From Kurthia huakuii LAM0618 (GTDB lineage Bacteria; Bacillota; Bacilli; Bacillales_A; Planococcaceae): a stretch of 64,000 nucleotides of DNA. The notes under the pieces were generated by a model. That model searched no databases, had not been told where the DNA came from, and saw only the letters and a list, made by a program, of their open reading frames with translations. A program made the position numbers and the translations under genes. This document shows positions 37,720 to 46,451 of this stretch, piece by piece; position 1 is the stretch's first letter, and every line of letters begins with the position of its first letter. Location: NCBI RefSeq assembly GCF_000505545.1, contig NZ_AYTB01000016.1, positions 62,001 through 126,000 on the forward strand, written 5' to 3'.

Positions 37720-39063
37720 CTATTTTGGTGACACGAGAATATGGCGCTCCCACTTACGACTTTTCCAGCGGAACATCACGACAATCGCGCGGAACCATTC
37801 ATCCGCCGCAATCGCTAGCCAAATGCCTGGCAAGCCCATGTCTAAGTGAAAGACGAGGAAGTAACCGAGTGGCACACTCATACAAAGCATCGACACGATT
37901 CCAAGCATGAGTGGGAATGTCGCATCACCGGTAGCACGCAGCGTATTAATGACCGTAATATTTACGGTACGTCCGGTTTCTAGGAAAATACTCAACACGA
38001 GCACGCTCGCACCAATTTTTACGACTTCTTCATTATCGGTGAACACACGCATTAACGGTTCGCGGAAGAAAATAACGACTGCCACCATCACAAGCGTAAA
38101 CATCATCGCAAGGCGCACACTACGCCACAGTTGATGATACGCTTCATCCTTCATGCCAGCGCCAGCATAACGCCCAACAATAATCGCCGTTCCCGCACCA
38201 ATCGCCATCGCGAATAAATACGTAAACATCGAAATATTGTACGCATACTGACGTGCCGCTAATGCCTCGGCGCCAATAAACGTCACGAAATACATTAAAA
38301 TAATTTGGCACGTTTGATACAATGCTTGCTCAAATGCAGATGGAATCCCGATTTTAAAAATCTTTTTAATATAGTCAGTCGGTAGCGCTACATAATCGCG
38401 CCATGTCATTTTTACATCGAGCACGCGATACAGCAACCAGAAAAAGACGACAAGCGCGAGTGCACGACTAATAACAGACGAAATCGCCGCCCCTTGCACA
38501 CCTAGCTCTGGCGCACCAAACTTCCCAAAAATCAGCACGTAATTTAGCACAATATGAACGATATTCATACCAAGCGACACATACATCGCCTGCTTCGTAA
38601 AACTATGTACACGCACGACTGCCGCTATCGCATTAATGAGTGCCTGCAAGAAAATCCCGCCGCCAATAATGACTAAATATTGCTCCGCATATATTAAAAC
38701 ATCGCCATGTAAATTCATTGCGACCATCATCTGTTTTGAAAATAGTACAAATACGATGCTCAGTATCAAACCAAACAATAAGTTCATGAAAATCGCGACA
38801 CCAGTAATTTTCGGTACTTCGCTCAATCGACGCGAACCGATATACTGCGCAACGACAATCGAAGCCCCATTGCCGATGACTTCCATAATTAAAATCGTCA
38901 CATGAATAAATTGATTGGCCGTCCCGACACCGGCGACCGCATCATCGGCTAGCTTACTTAGCATGAGCGTATCGACAATGCCCATCATCGTAAACAGTAG
39001 CATCTCTAAGAAAATCGGCCATGTTAGTGAAAACAAATTCAATCTTTCTTTCATCGTTTCCAT
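37720..39063 (-). CDS. MATE family efflux transporter
   Basis: A 447-residue protein with 12 predicted membrane helices in two homologous halves. N-terminal LTWPIFLEMLLFTMMGIVDTLMLSKL and the mid-protein PSAFEQALYQTCQI segments are typical MATE repeats. It would export drugs or metabolites in exchange for Na+ or H+. AAGGAGG lies 6 bases before the ATG. The substrate is not predictable. Confidence 0.9.
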   Translation of the reverse strand: METMKERLNLFSLTWPIFLEMLLFTMMGIVDTLMLSKLADDAVAGVGTANQFIHVTILIMEVIGNGASIVVAQYIGSRRLSEVPKITGVAIFMNLLFGLILSIVFVLFSKQMMVAMNLHGDVLIYAEQYLVIIGGGIFLQALINAIAAVVRVHSFTKQAMYVSLGMNIVHIVLNYVLIFGKFGAPELGVQGAAISSVISRALALVVFFWLLYRVLDVKMTWRDYVALPTDYIKKIFKIGIPSAFEQALYQTCQIILMYFVTFIGAEALAARQYAYNISMFTYLFAMAIGAGTAIIVGRYAGAGMKDEAYHQLWRSVRLAMMFTLVMVAVVIFFREPLMRVFTDNEEVVKIGASVLVLSIFLETGRTVNITVINTLRATGDATFPLMLGIVSMLCMSVPLGYFLVFHLDMGLPGIWLAIAADEWFRAIVVMFRWKSRKWERHILVSPK

Positions 39064-39124
39064 AAATGCCTCCTTATTTTCATAATAACTGATGTATCAT
39101 AGCATAATTTTTTCAAAAACGATA

Positions 39125-39163
39125 CAAAAAAAAGAACGCTACGCACAGCCGGCGCAGCGTTCT
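39125..39163 (-). terminator. terminator of menA
   Basis: AGAACGCT/AGCGTTCT stem (with further GC pairing inside), followed by T8 on the minus strand. Confidence 0.82.
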
Positions 39164-39169
39164 GATTTG

Positions 39170-40099
39170 TTAATTTAACACGTAGGCGATAATTAAACCA
39201 ATCGATAATAAGAAGCCGAAAAATGTATTCGTCATCGCTGTTGATTTCATTGCTAAACCTTGCTTTTGCGGGATACCTTCACCTTCGCGGAAGTTTTTAA
39301 TCGCCGCTACTGGTTTTGGAATACTCACGAGCACTACGAGTAACCACGGGCTTACTTCGCCGATTACGACAAGTGCGATAATCCATAAATACGATACGAT
39401 AAAGCTAATTGCTAGCACCGTAATCCCTTTATCGCGACCTAATAAAATCGCCAATGTTTTACGACCGCCAAGCGTATCTTCTTTAATATCACGAATATTA
39501 TTCGACATATTAATGGCCCCAACTAAAATGCCTAATGGTACTGATACTAAAAAGCTCGTCATGCTGACATCACCCGTTTGAATGAAGTAAGAAATCAAAA
39601 TAAAGCCAATACCCATGCTCAGTCCAGCGAATAATTCGCCAAATGGTGTGTACGCAATCGGGAATGGTCCACCTGTGTATAAGTAACCAATCGCCATCCC
39701 AATTAAGCCAATTACAACAAGCCACCAGCTACTCTCCAGACAAATGTAAATACCGATTACCATTGCAATCGCATAAAGCACAAGTGCAAAAGTTAGTACT
39801 GTTGATGGTTTTGTACCGTGACGCACGAGCGCGCCACCAATCCCTACTGAATCCGCTGTATCTAAACCGCGTTTAAAGTCATAGTATTCATTAAATAAGT
39901 TTGTCGCGATTTGTAAGCATAAGCAGCATACAAGCATCGCAATAAATAAAAGCCAATCGATTTTCGTATCAAAAAGCGCTAGCGCCGTTCCTAAAATAAC
40001 AGGAGAAAACGTCGCTGTTAACGTATGTGGACGCGTTAGCTGCCACATTAATTTCGCCGTACTAATATCTTCGATTGGTTGTTGCATTGGTTGCCCCAT
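39170..40099 (-). CDS. menA: 1,4-dihydroxy-2-naphthoate polyprenyltransferase
   Basis: A 309-residue UbiA-superfamily membrane enzyme with about eight helices. The first Asp-rich motif is N70-EYY-D74...D80 and the second is NIRDIKEDTLGGRKT; these bind Mg2+ and the polyprenyl diphosphate. MenA attaches the isoprenoid tail in menaquinone synthesis. The start ATG at 40099 lies behind AAAGGAAGTTG; six upstream codons include the ribosome site. Separate from any other men gene in this window. Confidence 0.92.
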   Translation of the reverse strand: MGQPMQQPIEDISTAKLMWQLTRPHTLTATFSPVILGTALALFDTKIDWLLFIAMLVCCLCLQIATNLFNEYYDFKRGLDTADSVGIGGALVRHGTKPSTVLTFALVLYAIAMVIGIYICLESSWWLVVIGLIGMAIGYLYTGGPFPIAYTPFGELFAGLSMGIGFILISYFIQTGDVSMTSFLVSVPLGILVGAINMSNNIRDIKEDTLGGRKTLAILLGRDKGITVLAISFIVSYLWIIALVVIGEVSPWLLVVLVSIPKPVAAIKNFREGEGIPQKQGLAMKSTAMTNTFFGFLLSIGLIIAYVLN

Positions 40100-40234
40100 A
40101 TCACAACTTCCTTTCAAATTTGTCTAACTCTATAATAGTAACGTATTTTTCATGCCTTGCCAAAGCTGTTATTTTCGTTCGCGCTATTTTTCTCGTATAA
40201 TGAACATACCTTGCCCATTAAAGGAGGATTTCCC

Positions 40235-40675
40235 ATGACATTAACCCCGATTGTTGTCGCAACTGCCGAAGATTTAGCGCGTGAATTTATGATTCGTACG
40301 CAAGTATTCGTCAACGAGCAAAATGTGCCGATCGATGAAGAGATCGATGCCTTTGACGTTGTTGGCGGCGAATGCACACATCTCTTAATTGAAAACGACA
40401 CAGGTGAGGCTGTCGGCACCGGTCGCGTTCGCTTAATTGATAAATACGGTAAAATCCAGCGCGTGGCGGTACTGAAAAACTTCCGCCAGTACGGGATTGG
40501 CCGCGTCATCATTTTAGAGCTAGAAAAATTAGCCGCAGCACAAGGCGCAACTGCCGCAAAATTAGATGCGCAAGTTCATGCGATTGGCTTTTACGAAAAA
40601 CTCGGTTACGACGTACAGTCCGAGGTCTTTTTAGATGCCGGCATCGAGCACGTTTTAATGGTGAAAAAATTATAG
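40235..40675 (+). CDS. GNAT family N-acetyltransferase, ElaA/YitI-like
   Basis: A 146-residue acetyltransferase. MIRTQVFVNEQNVPIDEEID at the N-terminus is the conserved opening of this GNAT group, and RVAVLKNFRQYGIGRVI carries the acetyl-CoA loop. AAAGGAGG precedes the ATG at 40235 and the 26 open codons upstream have no ribosome site. The substrate is unknown. It converges on the EamA gene. Confidence 0.87.
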   Translation: MTLTPIVVATAEDLAREFMIRTQVFVNEQNVPIDEEIDAFDVVGGECTHLLIENDTGEAVGTGRVRLIDKYGKIQRVAVLKNFRQYGIGRVIILELEKLAAAQGATAAKLDAQVHAIGFYEKLGYDVQSEVFLDAGIEHVLMVKKL

Positions 40676-40708
40676 AAAAAGCGACCTCGCAACAGGTCGC
40701 TTTTTTTC
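40676..40708. terminator. bidirectional terminator between GNAT and EamA genes
   Basis: AAAAAGCGACCT/AGGTCGCTTTTT stem with a short loop and T-runs on both strands. Confidence 0.88.
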
Positions 40709-41592
40709 TATATGTTCTCGACCACAACTCGCTGCGGTGCTGGTTTTAATAACGTGTAAATAATACCGCCAAAAATAAAGGCGATGCCAAGTAGCTGAAT
40801 CCAGCTTGGACGGAAATCTAAAATGACAACGTCTAATAAAATCGCCACAAGCGGATCGACAAATACGAGCGCTGACGTCACGATGGCTGGTAGTTTGCGT
40901 AAGCTATTAAAAAATAAATAATACACAAAGCCCGTATGTATAAAACCCGTTCCTAAAATATAAAGCCAATTCGTCGTCGTTAATCCAGAAAATTCTGACA
41001 TTGAAACGATTGGTGCTAGCATAACAATCCCGACCATCGTTTGTAAAAACGTCGTCGCATACGTGCTCAGCTGCTGAATATTTTTGCCGATAAACATCGT
41101 CATCGCATAGCACAATGCCGATAAAATCGCCCAGATGAAGCCCGAATTTAAAAAGTTATCGACAGATTTAAATTGTTCTAAACCGACAACGAATAAACTC
41201 CCTAAAAAGCAGACCGCTACAGCGCAGACTGATTGAATATTTATACGTTCTCCTAAAAATAACGTGCCCATAATCAACACAAAAATCGGCGCTAAATTGT
41301 AAATCGAAATCGCCGCTGAAATCGACATTGCCTCAAATGCTTTAAATAAAAACACCCAATTCAACACAAGAAAGACACCGCAAATCAGTGTACGTATGAC
41401 CTCACGCTTTTGCCAAACTTCGCGCTTTGCATAACCTAACATGAGCCATAAACCGCCTAAAAATAGCGTCGCACAAATACAGCGAATAAAGACGAGCGCC
41501 TCTGCACTAACGCCTGTTTGCCGCGTGAAAAAGCCGATGGAACCAAAGATTGCCATCGACACAACCATTTGAAAAGCTGCATTTTTGTTCAT
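40708..41592 (-). CDS. EamA/DMT-family transporter
   Basis: A 294-residue protein with ten membrane helices in two EamA repeats; the repeats end in LGERINIQSVCAVAVCFLGS and in the C-terminal helix LLGIAFIFGGIIYTLL. The family exports metabolites or amino acids. AAAGGA precedes the ATG at 41592. Substrate unknown. Confidence 0.88.
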   Translation of the reverse strand: MNKNAAFQMVVSMAIFGSIGFFTRQTGVSAEALVFIRCICATLFLGGLWLMLGYAKREVWQKREVIRTLICGVFLVLNWVFLFKAFEAMSISAAISIYNLAPIFVLIMGTLFLGERINIQSVCAVAVCFLGSLFVVGLEQFKSVDNFLNSGFIWAILSALCYAMTMFIGKNIQQLSTYATTFLQTMVGIVMLAPIVSMSEFSGLTTTNWLYILGTGFIHTGFVYYLFFNSLRKLPAIVTSALVFVDPLVAILLDVVILDFRPSWIQLLGIAFIFGGIIYTLLKPAPQRVVVENI

Positions 41593-41643
41593 TCCCCAAA
41601 TCCTTTCCATTTATTGCATTAGTTCTATGATACCGTTCCGCGC

Positions 41644-41675
41644 AAAAAAAGACTATGCCTTTTCAGCATAGTCTT
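41644..41675 (-). terminator. terminator of the 58-aa membrane protein gene
   Basis: Perfect 9-bp stem AGACTATGC/GCATAGTCT followed by T7 on the minus strand. Confidence 0.87.
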
Positions 41676-41690
41676 ACTATTTATCGGTCA

Positions 41691-41867
41691 TTATTTGAAT
41701 AGATTATTGGCTTCACTTTTACCCGGCAACATTAAAATACCGATTGCGAAGATAATAATACCGGCGTAAAGAGTATACTCCACTGCCGTTGATTGAACGA
41801 TACCTAATGGATGTGTTAATCCAATTAATACGAGCATCAAGCCCCCATAAAACATTAGTAGTCTCAT
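41691..41867 (-). CDS. small two-helix membrane protein, 58 aa
   Basis: A frame of 58 codons starting MRLLMFYGGLMLVLIGLTHP, with GGGAGTG 9 bases before the ATG and a strong terminator right after the stop. Two hydrophobic segments (about 4-18 and 33-47) are joined by a short outside loop. The promoter, family and role are unknown. The clear ribosome site, the good terminator and its place alone between two longer genes argue for a real gene that length cut-offs would miss. It is the first gene downstream of kimA on the same strand, with 77 bases between. Confidence 0.72.
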   Translation of the reverse strand: MRLLMFYGGLMLVLIGLTHPLGIVQSTAVEYTLYAGIIIFAIGILMLPGKSEANNLFK

Positions 41868-41944
41868 ATCTTCTTCACTCCCTCAACAAATTTTCTAGGA
41901 AATAGACCCACATTTCTATTTCTCCATAAATATTATATTCCCGA

Positions 41945-43771
41945 TTATTTTCTTTTTAAACCAATGTGATATGGAACAGTAATGATTGCGACATCCTTTC
42001 TATATAACAGATACGTTCGTAAAAACACGCCCGTTTGATTATGCAATGCATACTGCCAACGTTTTTCCGGTAAAAATTGTGGAATGACAATCGACACTTG
42101 TGCATCTTTATATTTAGCAATTTTTTGGATGCGATCAATGACGCGTGTCATCGGCTGTAACATCGTACGGTACGGCGAATAAACCGCAACAATCCGCGTA
42201 TTCGGCTGCCAATTGCGCCACTGTTCTTCAAATAGCTTGCACTCCTCTTTCTCAAAACAAACGTGGACTGCAATAATTTGCCCTGGATTCAATGATCTCG
42301 CATAATTTAGCGAATGCTCTACAACACTCGTCATACCTGCAACCGGCAAAATAAAAATATTGCCTTCTTTAATATCGATAACATGTTGTAATTTCATCGC
42401 TTCATTTACTTGTTCATAATGACGATGAATTTTGTAAAAAATAAACGTCATAATTGGTAAAAAGATAAGCACCGGCCACACATGTGAAAATTTTGTTAGA
42501 AAGAAAATCATCGCTACGGTACATGAAATAAGCGCGCCGACTAAATTTGTTACCATCTTCACAACAAAGCCTTTTGGACGCTCGCGCAGCCATTTCATAA
42601 ACATCCCTGTTTGCGCTAGCGTAAATGGAATAAAGACACCAACTGCATACAATGGAATGAGGTTCGTCGTTTTCCCTTTAAAAATGATCAACAGTAAAAT
42701 CGCGCCCAGTCCAAGCATTAAAATCCCGTTCGAATAACCAAGACGGTCACCACGCATTTGTAGCATACGCGGTAAATAACCATCTTTTGATAAGCTCACC
42801 GCTAACATCGGAAACACCGAAAAACCGGTATTCGCAGCAAGTACTAAAATCAATGCCGTCACCGCTTGGATAATATAATAAAACACGCCATGACCAACGA
42901 TAGCTTCCGCTAATTGCGAGACGATTGTATTCGCTGACTGTGGCATTAAACCATAGGCATATGTTAAATAAACGATTCCAGAAAACATCATTGCTAATAA
43001 TAAACCCATTAGCATCAACGTTTTTGTCGCATTTAGTGGCTCTGATTTACGGAAGTTTGGCACAGAATTTGAAATCGCCTCCACGCCTGTCAAAGCCGAA
43101 CTACCTGATGCAAACGCCTTTAATAATAAAAAGAGCGAAATGCCAGCTACCGGCGTGCCAATCGGTGTGTGGACAACATGTGCTTGCCCGGTCACGACTT
43201 TAAATAAGCCGACAATCAGCATTAAAAACATCGCGCCGATAAATAAATATACCGGATACGCAAGCACCGTTGCTGACTCGGTAAGTCCGCGTAAATTCAA
43301 AATCATCAGCACAATAATAAACAAGATTGATAGCTCTAAATTATATGGGTGCAAGCTTGGAAACGCAGACGTAATCGCATCGGCCCCTGCTGAGACACTT
43401 ACCGCTACCGTGAGCATATAATCAACGAGCAATGCCCCGCCCGCAACAAGCCCCGCATTCAGTCCTAAATTTTCCTTTGAGACAATATATGCGCCACCAC
43501 CATGTGGATACGCGTGAATGACTTGTCGATACGATAAAATAAGCGCCGTTAGTAACAACACTACACCGATTGCAATCGGTAATGAGTACCACAACGTTGC
43601 CGCACCGACCGCCATTAAAACGATTAAAATTTGTTCCGGACCATAGGCCACTGATGACAGCGCATCAGACGACAAAATAGCGAGCGCTTTTGTTTTCGAT
43701 AACCGCTTGTCACTTAACTCCGTCGATTTTAATGGTCTACCGATAAAAATCCGCTTCAATGACATAAGCAT
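41945..43771 (-). CDS. kimA: c-di-AMP-regulated high-affinity potassium importer KimA (YdaO)
   Basis: A 608-residue APC/KUP-superfamily transporter with 12 helices and a cytoplasmic C-terminal domain of about 150 residues. Segments such as LSSDALSSVAYGPEQILI, YPHGGGAYIVSKENLG and LLLKAFASGSSALTGVEAIS follow B. subtilis KimA (607 residues) closely. It imports K+ with protons. The ATG at 43771 follows AAGGTG. The leader holds a ydaO-type riboswitch and terminator, so high c-di-AMP (the sign of high K+) should stop transcription; c-di-AMP is also known to inhibit the protein. Confidence 0.95.
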   Translation of the reverse strand: MLMSLKRIFIGRPLKSTELSDKRLSKTKALAILSSDALSSVAYGPEQILIVLMAVGAATLWYSLPIAIGVVLLLTALILSYRQVIHAYPHGGGAYIVSKENLGLNAGLVAGGALLVDYMLTVAVSVSAGADAITSAFPSLHPYNLELSILFIIVLMILNLRGLTESATVLAYPVYLFIGAMFLMLIVGLFKVVTGQAHVVHTPIGTPVAGISLFLLLKAFASGSSALTGVEAISNSVPNFRKSEPLNATKTLMLMGLLLAMMFSGIVYLTYAYGLMPQSANTIVSQLAEAIVGHGVFYYIIQAVTALILVLAANTGFSVFPMLAVSLSKDGYLPRMLQMRGDRLGYSNGILMLGLGAILLLIIFKGKTTNLIPLYAVGVFIPFTLAQTGMFMKWLRERPKGFVVKMVTNLVGALISCTVAMIFFLTKFSHVWPVLIFLPIMTFIFYKIHRHYEQVNEAMKLQHVIDIKEGNIFILPVAGMTSVVEHSLNYARSLNPGQIIAVHVCFEKEECKLFEEQWRNWQPNTRIVAVYSPYRTMLQPMTRVIDRIQKIAKYKDAQVSIVIPQFLPEKRWQYALHNQTGVFLRTYLLYRKDVAIITVPYHIGLKRK

Positions 43772-43821
43772 ATTCAACACCTTCTCTAATTAGAATGTGT
43801 CCCTAAGCGCTTGATTGAACG

Positions 43822-43862
43822 AAAAAAGGCAACGCCAAATAAAAGGAGTCGCCATCTCCTTA
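43822..43862 (-). terminator. expression-platform terminator of the kimA riboswitch
   Basis: On the minus strand GGCGAC (43853-43848) can pair with GTTGCC (43833-43828), followed by T6. An alternative hairpin AAGGAG/CTCCTT (43843-43862) overlaps it. These are consistent with a terminator whose formation depends on the aptamer. Confidence 0.7.
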
Positions 43863-43990
43863 TAACGCTTACGAGGTTAGCTGTCGGATTCAGGCCATAA
43901 GAGTTAGCCTTACCACAATGTGGATTCACCCCTAGAAGTACATACTTCATAACGATTGGTTCCCCCGCGTTTTCACTTCAGCGATTTAGA
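43862..43990 (-). promoter_or_regulatory. c-di-AMP riboswitch (ydaO-yuaA leader)
   Basis: The minus strand reads ATCGCTGAAGTGAAAACGC, then GGGGGAACCAAT, GGGGTGAATCC, GGTAAGGCTAACT, GGCCTGAATCCGACAGC and TAACCTCGTAAGCG in that order. These are the conserved blocks of the ydaO-yuaA RNA (Rfam RF00379), which binds two c-di-AMP molecules. The gene behind it is kimA, its standard target in Bacillus. Ligand binding is expected to switch the gene off. Confidence 0.96.
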
Positions 43991-44010
43991 AACGTAAAAT
44001 AGTTGATGTT

Positions 44011-44039
44011 ATTTTACGCCCACCTTTTTTCATTGTAAA
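44011..44039 (-). promoter_or_regulatory. promoter of the kimA leader
   Basis: TTTACA (44039-44034) and TAAAAT (44016-44011) with a 17-base spacer on the minus strand; the predicted start is about 12 bases before the aptamer. Confidence 0.75.
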
Positions 44040-44128
44040 TCTATCGAAAGTCCTTATCATTTCCAGGTTTATTTAGACTATATAAACGGGAAGAGTGTTA
44101 CAAATCCATTATAAGGAGGGCGCATATC

Positions 44129-44323
44129 ATGTTAGAAACATTAGCAATTACGTATGAAAATTTACAGCTGCATACAGAGGAACTTGTGAAAAAAATTCAT
44201 CAAACCCATTGTCCAAAAACGCAATCATCACTGTATAACGAATTTCAAATTGTTGATCGTCAACTTCAAATGATTGAGCATCAGCTATGCATCCTTACTA
44301 ATGAGCCGTCCGCGCTAGTTTAG
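44129..44323 (+). CDS. small helical hypothetical protein, 64 aa
   Basis: AAGGAGG lies 10 bases before the ATG. The 64 residues are charged and predicted helical (LHTEELVKKIHQTHCP; EFQIVDRQLQMIEHQL), with two Cys. No family is recognised. It has no clear terminator and borders the gene-free island to its right. A real gene is likely from the ribosome site; function unknown. Confidence 0.6.
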   Translation: MLETLAITYENLQLHTEELVKKIHQTHCPKTQSSLYNEFQIVDRQLQMIEHQLCILTNEPSALV

Positions 44324-45141
44324 ACGTTTACATGAGTGTATAAATCATCGCGCGTCATAACCGTATAACTAATCAATACCCCAACAGCCGCCGTCATACC
44401 CGTCCTATTGTCGAAAACAGCTGTGTTGCACCTGTTGGCTTTAAATTTCGAACGTCAAATGAATCAGCACGCGGCGTTCTGTTGCTTCATTCATTTTCCG
44501 CTTTTATAAGATGGCCGCTCAGACATGTACATACGAAAAGTCCAAGCTGTTATCAGAAATCGCTCATGAGCTCGAAAAGCGGGTTTCGGATACAACATAA
44601 ATTCAAATATGCGACATACCTATGTGATTACACCTAGCTATTTAGTAACCATTTGCACAAACTTTTGATTATCAACAATAATTAATAAATGACTGGCGAT
44701 AGTTACTAAAAGCTAGTACGTCGTAGCGTTCAAAACCGGACAAAAAATGCCCGTTAGAGCCGCGATTCAAGTCGTTTTCGCTCGTTCATCGGGCTTTTCA
44801 ACACAGCGCTGCAACGAGATCACTAATGTTATGGCGCAAGTTGTCGTTTTTTAAATAAATGTCACGCACGAATTTTCGCCGCGAAATTCCGTGCAAAAAA
44901 TGCCCCTCAGAGCTTCAAAATCAACCGCTTTTGTCCCATTTTGGGCAAAAGAGGGCAAAACTACTTCATTAAAAATAGTAATGATATGATTTTTTAGTAG
45001 CAAATAAAAATTTTCATTGACACAATATGCACGATGATTATGAAAAGTCGATTTTTCCGCCTGTCAATAGTCCTTATTTGTCACTTATTCTCAACTATGT
45101 TGTATCCAAAACACGCTTCTTGGGCTTTTAGCAATTTTCCG
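44324..45141. other. gene-free island with inverted and direct repeats
   Basis: More than 800 bases with no ribosome-site-led ORF on either strand. It contains a 23-bp inverted repeat (44577-44599 and 45096-45118, 21 of 23 matching), a 20-bp direct repeat (44742-44761 and 44894-44913), and two local hairpins (about 44864-44893 and 44930-44954). A short open frame on the minus strand (44320-44397) has no ribosome site. It may be a decayed gene or a non-coding mobile element. Confidence 0.55.
44577..45118. repeat. segment bounded by a 23-bp inverted repeat
   Basis: The arm TATGTTGTATCC-(G/A)AAAC-(C/A)CGCTT occurs on the minus strand at 44599-44577 and on the plus strand at 45096-45118. Similarity continues weakly about 14 bases outwards on both sides. 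No target duplication could be identified. Confidence 0.6.
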
Positions 45142-45177
45142 AAAAAAAATCTGGGACGATCCTATTGATCGCCCCAG
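45142..45177 (-). terminator. terminator of the gene at 45194
   Basis: CTGGGGCGATC/GATCGTCCCAG stem (one wobble) followed by T8 on the minus strand. Confidence 0.85.
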
Positions 45178-45193
45178 ACGTTATGTTCAACTG

Positions 45194-45514
45194 CTATTCA
45201 CTCAACATAAGTTGTTTTTTTCGTAGTTCCGCGCGTCTCCAAGCAAATTGATAAAGTGCTGTAGCTGCTGGGAAGAAAATCGCGACAATCATCACGAAGC
45301 CTGTAACATCTTGCCAGAACTCGGTCACTTGCCACGCTACGTAGCCTGCCGATGCAATTTTTAAAACAAGCGCTAGCCCAACAAGAAGTGCTAATAGCGC
45401 ACTCCCGATAAATACTAAATCTTTCACTGTCAGCATCCTAAATTCCGTATGATATTCTCGTACAATCACACATACCAAAACGACGACGAACAACAGAAAT
45501 AATAGATTTATCAC
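45194..45514 (-). CDS. three-helix membrane protein, 106 aa, unknown
   Basis: From a GTG start behind GGAGGTG, the protein has hydrophobic helices at about 1-20, 32-57 and 69-90 and a basic C-terminal tail (RRAELRKKQ). No family is recognised. It has a good ribosome site and a good terminator. It lies between the gene-free island and a secreted-protein gene on the same strand. Confidence 0.68.
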   Translation of the reverse strand: MINLLFLLFVVVLVCVIVREYHTEFRMLTVKDLVFIGSALLALLVGLALVLKIASAGYVAWQVTEFWQDVTGFVMIVAIFFPAATALYQFAWRRAELRKKQLMLSE

Positions 45515-45587
45515 TCATTGCACCTCCATTTGCTGTTATCTATAGTGTACAACAAGGTTGTTAAGCTACCGTAAAAATCATTTTAAG

Positions 45588-46313
45588 TTAGCGTACGGAT
45601 GTCGCAATTTCAAGTAATGTTTTGGCAGTTGCTACTTTATCAATTGTCATCACGCTCGTACCTTTTTGTAAACTTAAGAAATGTCCGTCACCAACCGCAT
45701 TCAATTGAATATAGCCATAGCGATCTGGCGCCGGCAACATATGCGTTTCTAAATAATTTACCGTATCTTTTGCCATCGCGACACCAACTGCATTTTGATC
45801 GGTATAAGTGTGCGTTGCTAATGCCCAGCGTCCCTCATTCCAGCCTGTATATAGCTGACCTGCGCCAGCATTTTGATAACCGGTAATACCATGCGTTAAC
45901 GCGACTTCTTGACCGCCGTATTTACTGTAATCCAAGTAGTTTACATGAGACAATGCTTCTGCTTTTGTTGCATATCGTTCCATTTGAATGCGTGCAACGA
46001 CTTTTTTAGAAACGGTCGCCAATTTTTTCGCATTCACTGGTACTTTGTTAGACGTTTCATAAAAAACTACTTTATAATAATTTTTTGAAACGCTCGTTTT
46101 TGCTGTTAAGTGTTTGCCACTTGTTACAGGAATTTTATGCGGTAATGTAACAGGTAGCGATGTGTTTAACGCATCCTCTACTTGAGCCATGACCTGCTCT
46201 GTTTCCGTTGCTGCCTGCACAGAAATTTGTGACGTAGGCAACACAGCTACTGTCCCAATTCCTACTACCCCTGTCGCTGTAACAAATGCTAATCGTTGAA
46301 TCCATTTTTTCAT
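45588..46313 (-). CDS. secreted protein of unknown function, 241 aa
   Basis: A signal peptide of about 34 residues (basic start MKKWIQR, hydrophobic core, cleavage after VQA) precedes a 205-residue mature domain. GAGGTG lies before the ATG. The mature part has no Cys and no known catalytic motif; HLTAKTSVSKNYYKVVFYET and YSKYGGQEVALTHGITGYQ suggest a beta-rich fold. Family not recognised. It would act outside the membrane or in the wall. Confidence 0.72.
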   Translation of the reverse strand: MKKWIQRLAFVTATGVVGIGTVAVLPTSQISVQAATETEQVMAQVEDALNTSLPVTLPHKIPVTSGKHLTAKTSVSKNYYKVVFYETSNKVPVNAKKLATVSKKVVARIQMERYATKAEALSHVNYLDYSKYGGQEVALTHGITGYQNAGAGQLYTGWNEGRWALATHTYTDQNAVGVAMAKDTVNYLETHMLPAPDRYGYIQLNAVGDGHFLSLQKGTSVMTIDKVATAKTLLEIATSVR

Positions 46314-46397
46314 TTTCGTTGCACCTCTTTCCTATCGAGCTATAATTTAAAAATTCCCTTTCCTAGGATAAATAAAACGTAATTTACCAAAAACAAG

Positions 46398-46434
46398 AAA
46401 AAAGCCACCCTATTTTTTCAAAGCAGGATGACTT
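46398..46434 (-). terminator. terminator of the DNA glycosylase gene
   Basis: AGTCATCCTGC and AGGGTGGCT-type arms pair imperfectly, followed by T6 on the minus strand. Confidence 0.7.
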
Positions 46435-46451
46435 AACCAAATTTTTTCCAA

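Noticed and set aside
44320-44397. Minus-strand 25-codon frame ending TRDDLYTHVNV, resembling the end of a recombinase
   Set aside because: No ribosome site, stop codon close upstream, and similarity is a guess on six residues.
44742-44913. CRISPR-like direct repeats
   Set aside because: Only two imperfect units with no regular spacer series and no cas genes; the same applies to 47007-47192.
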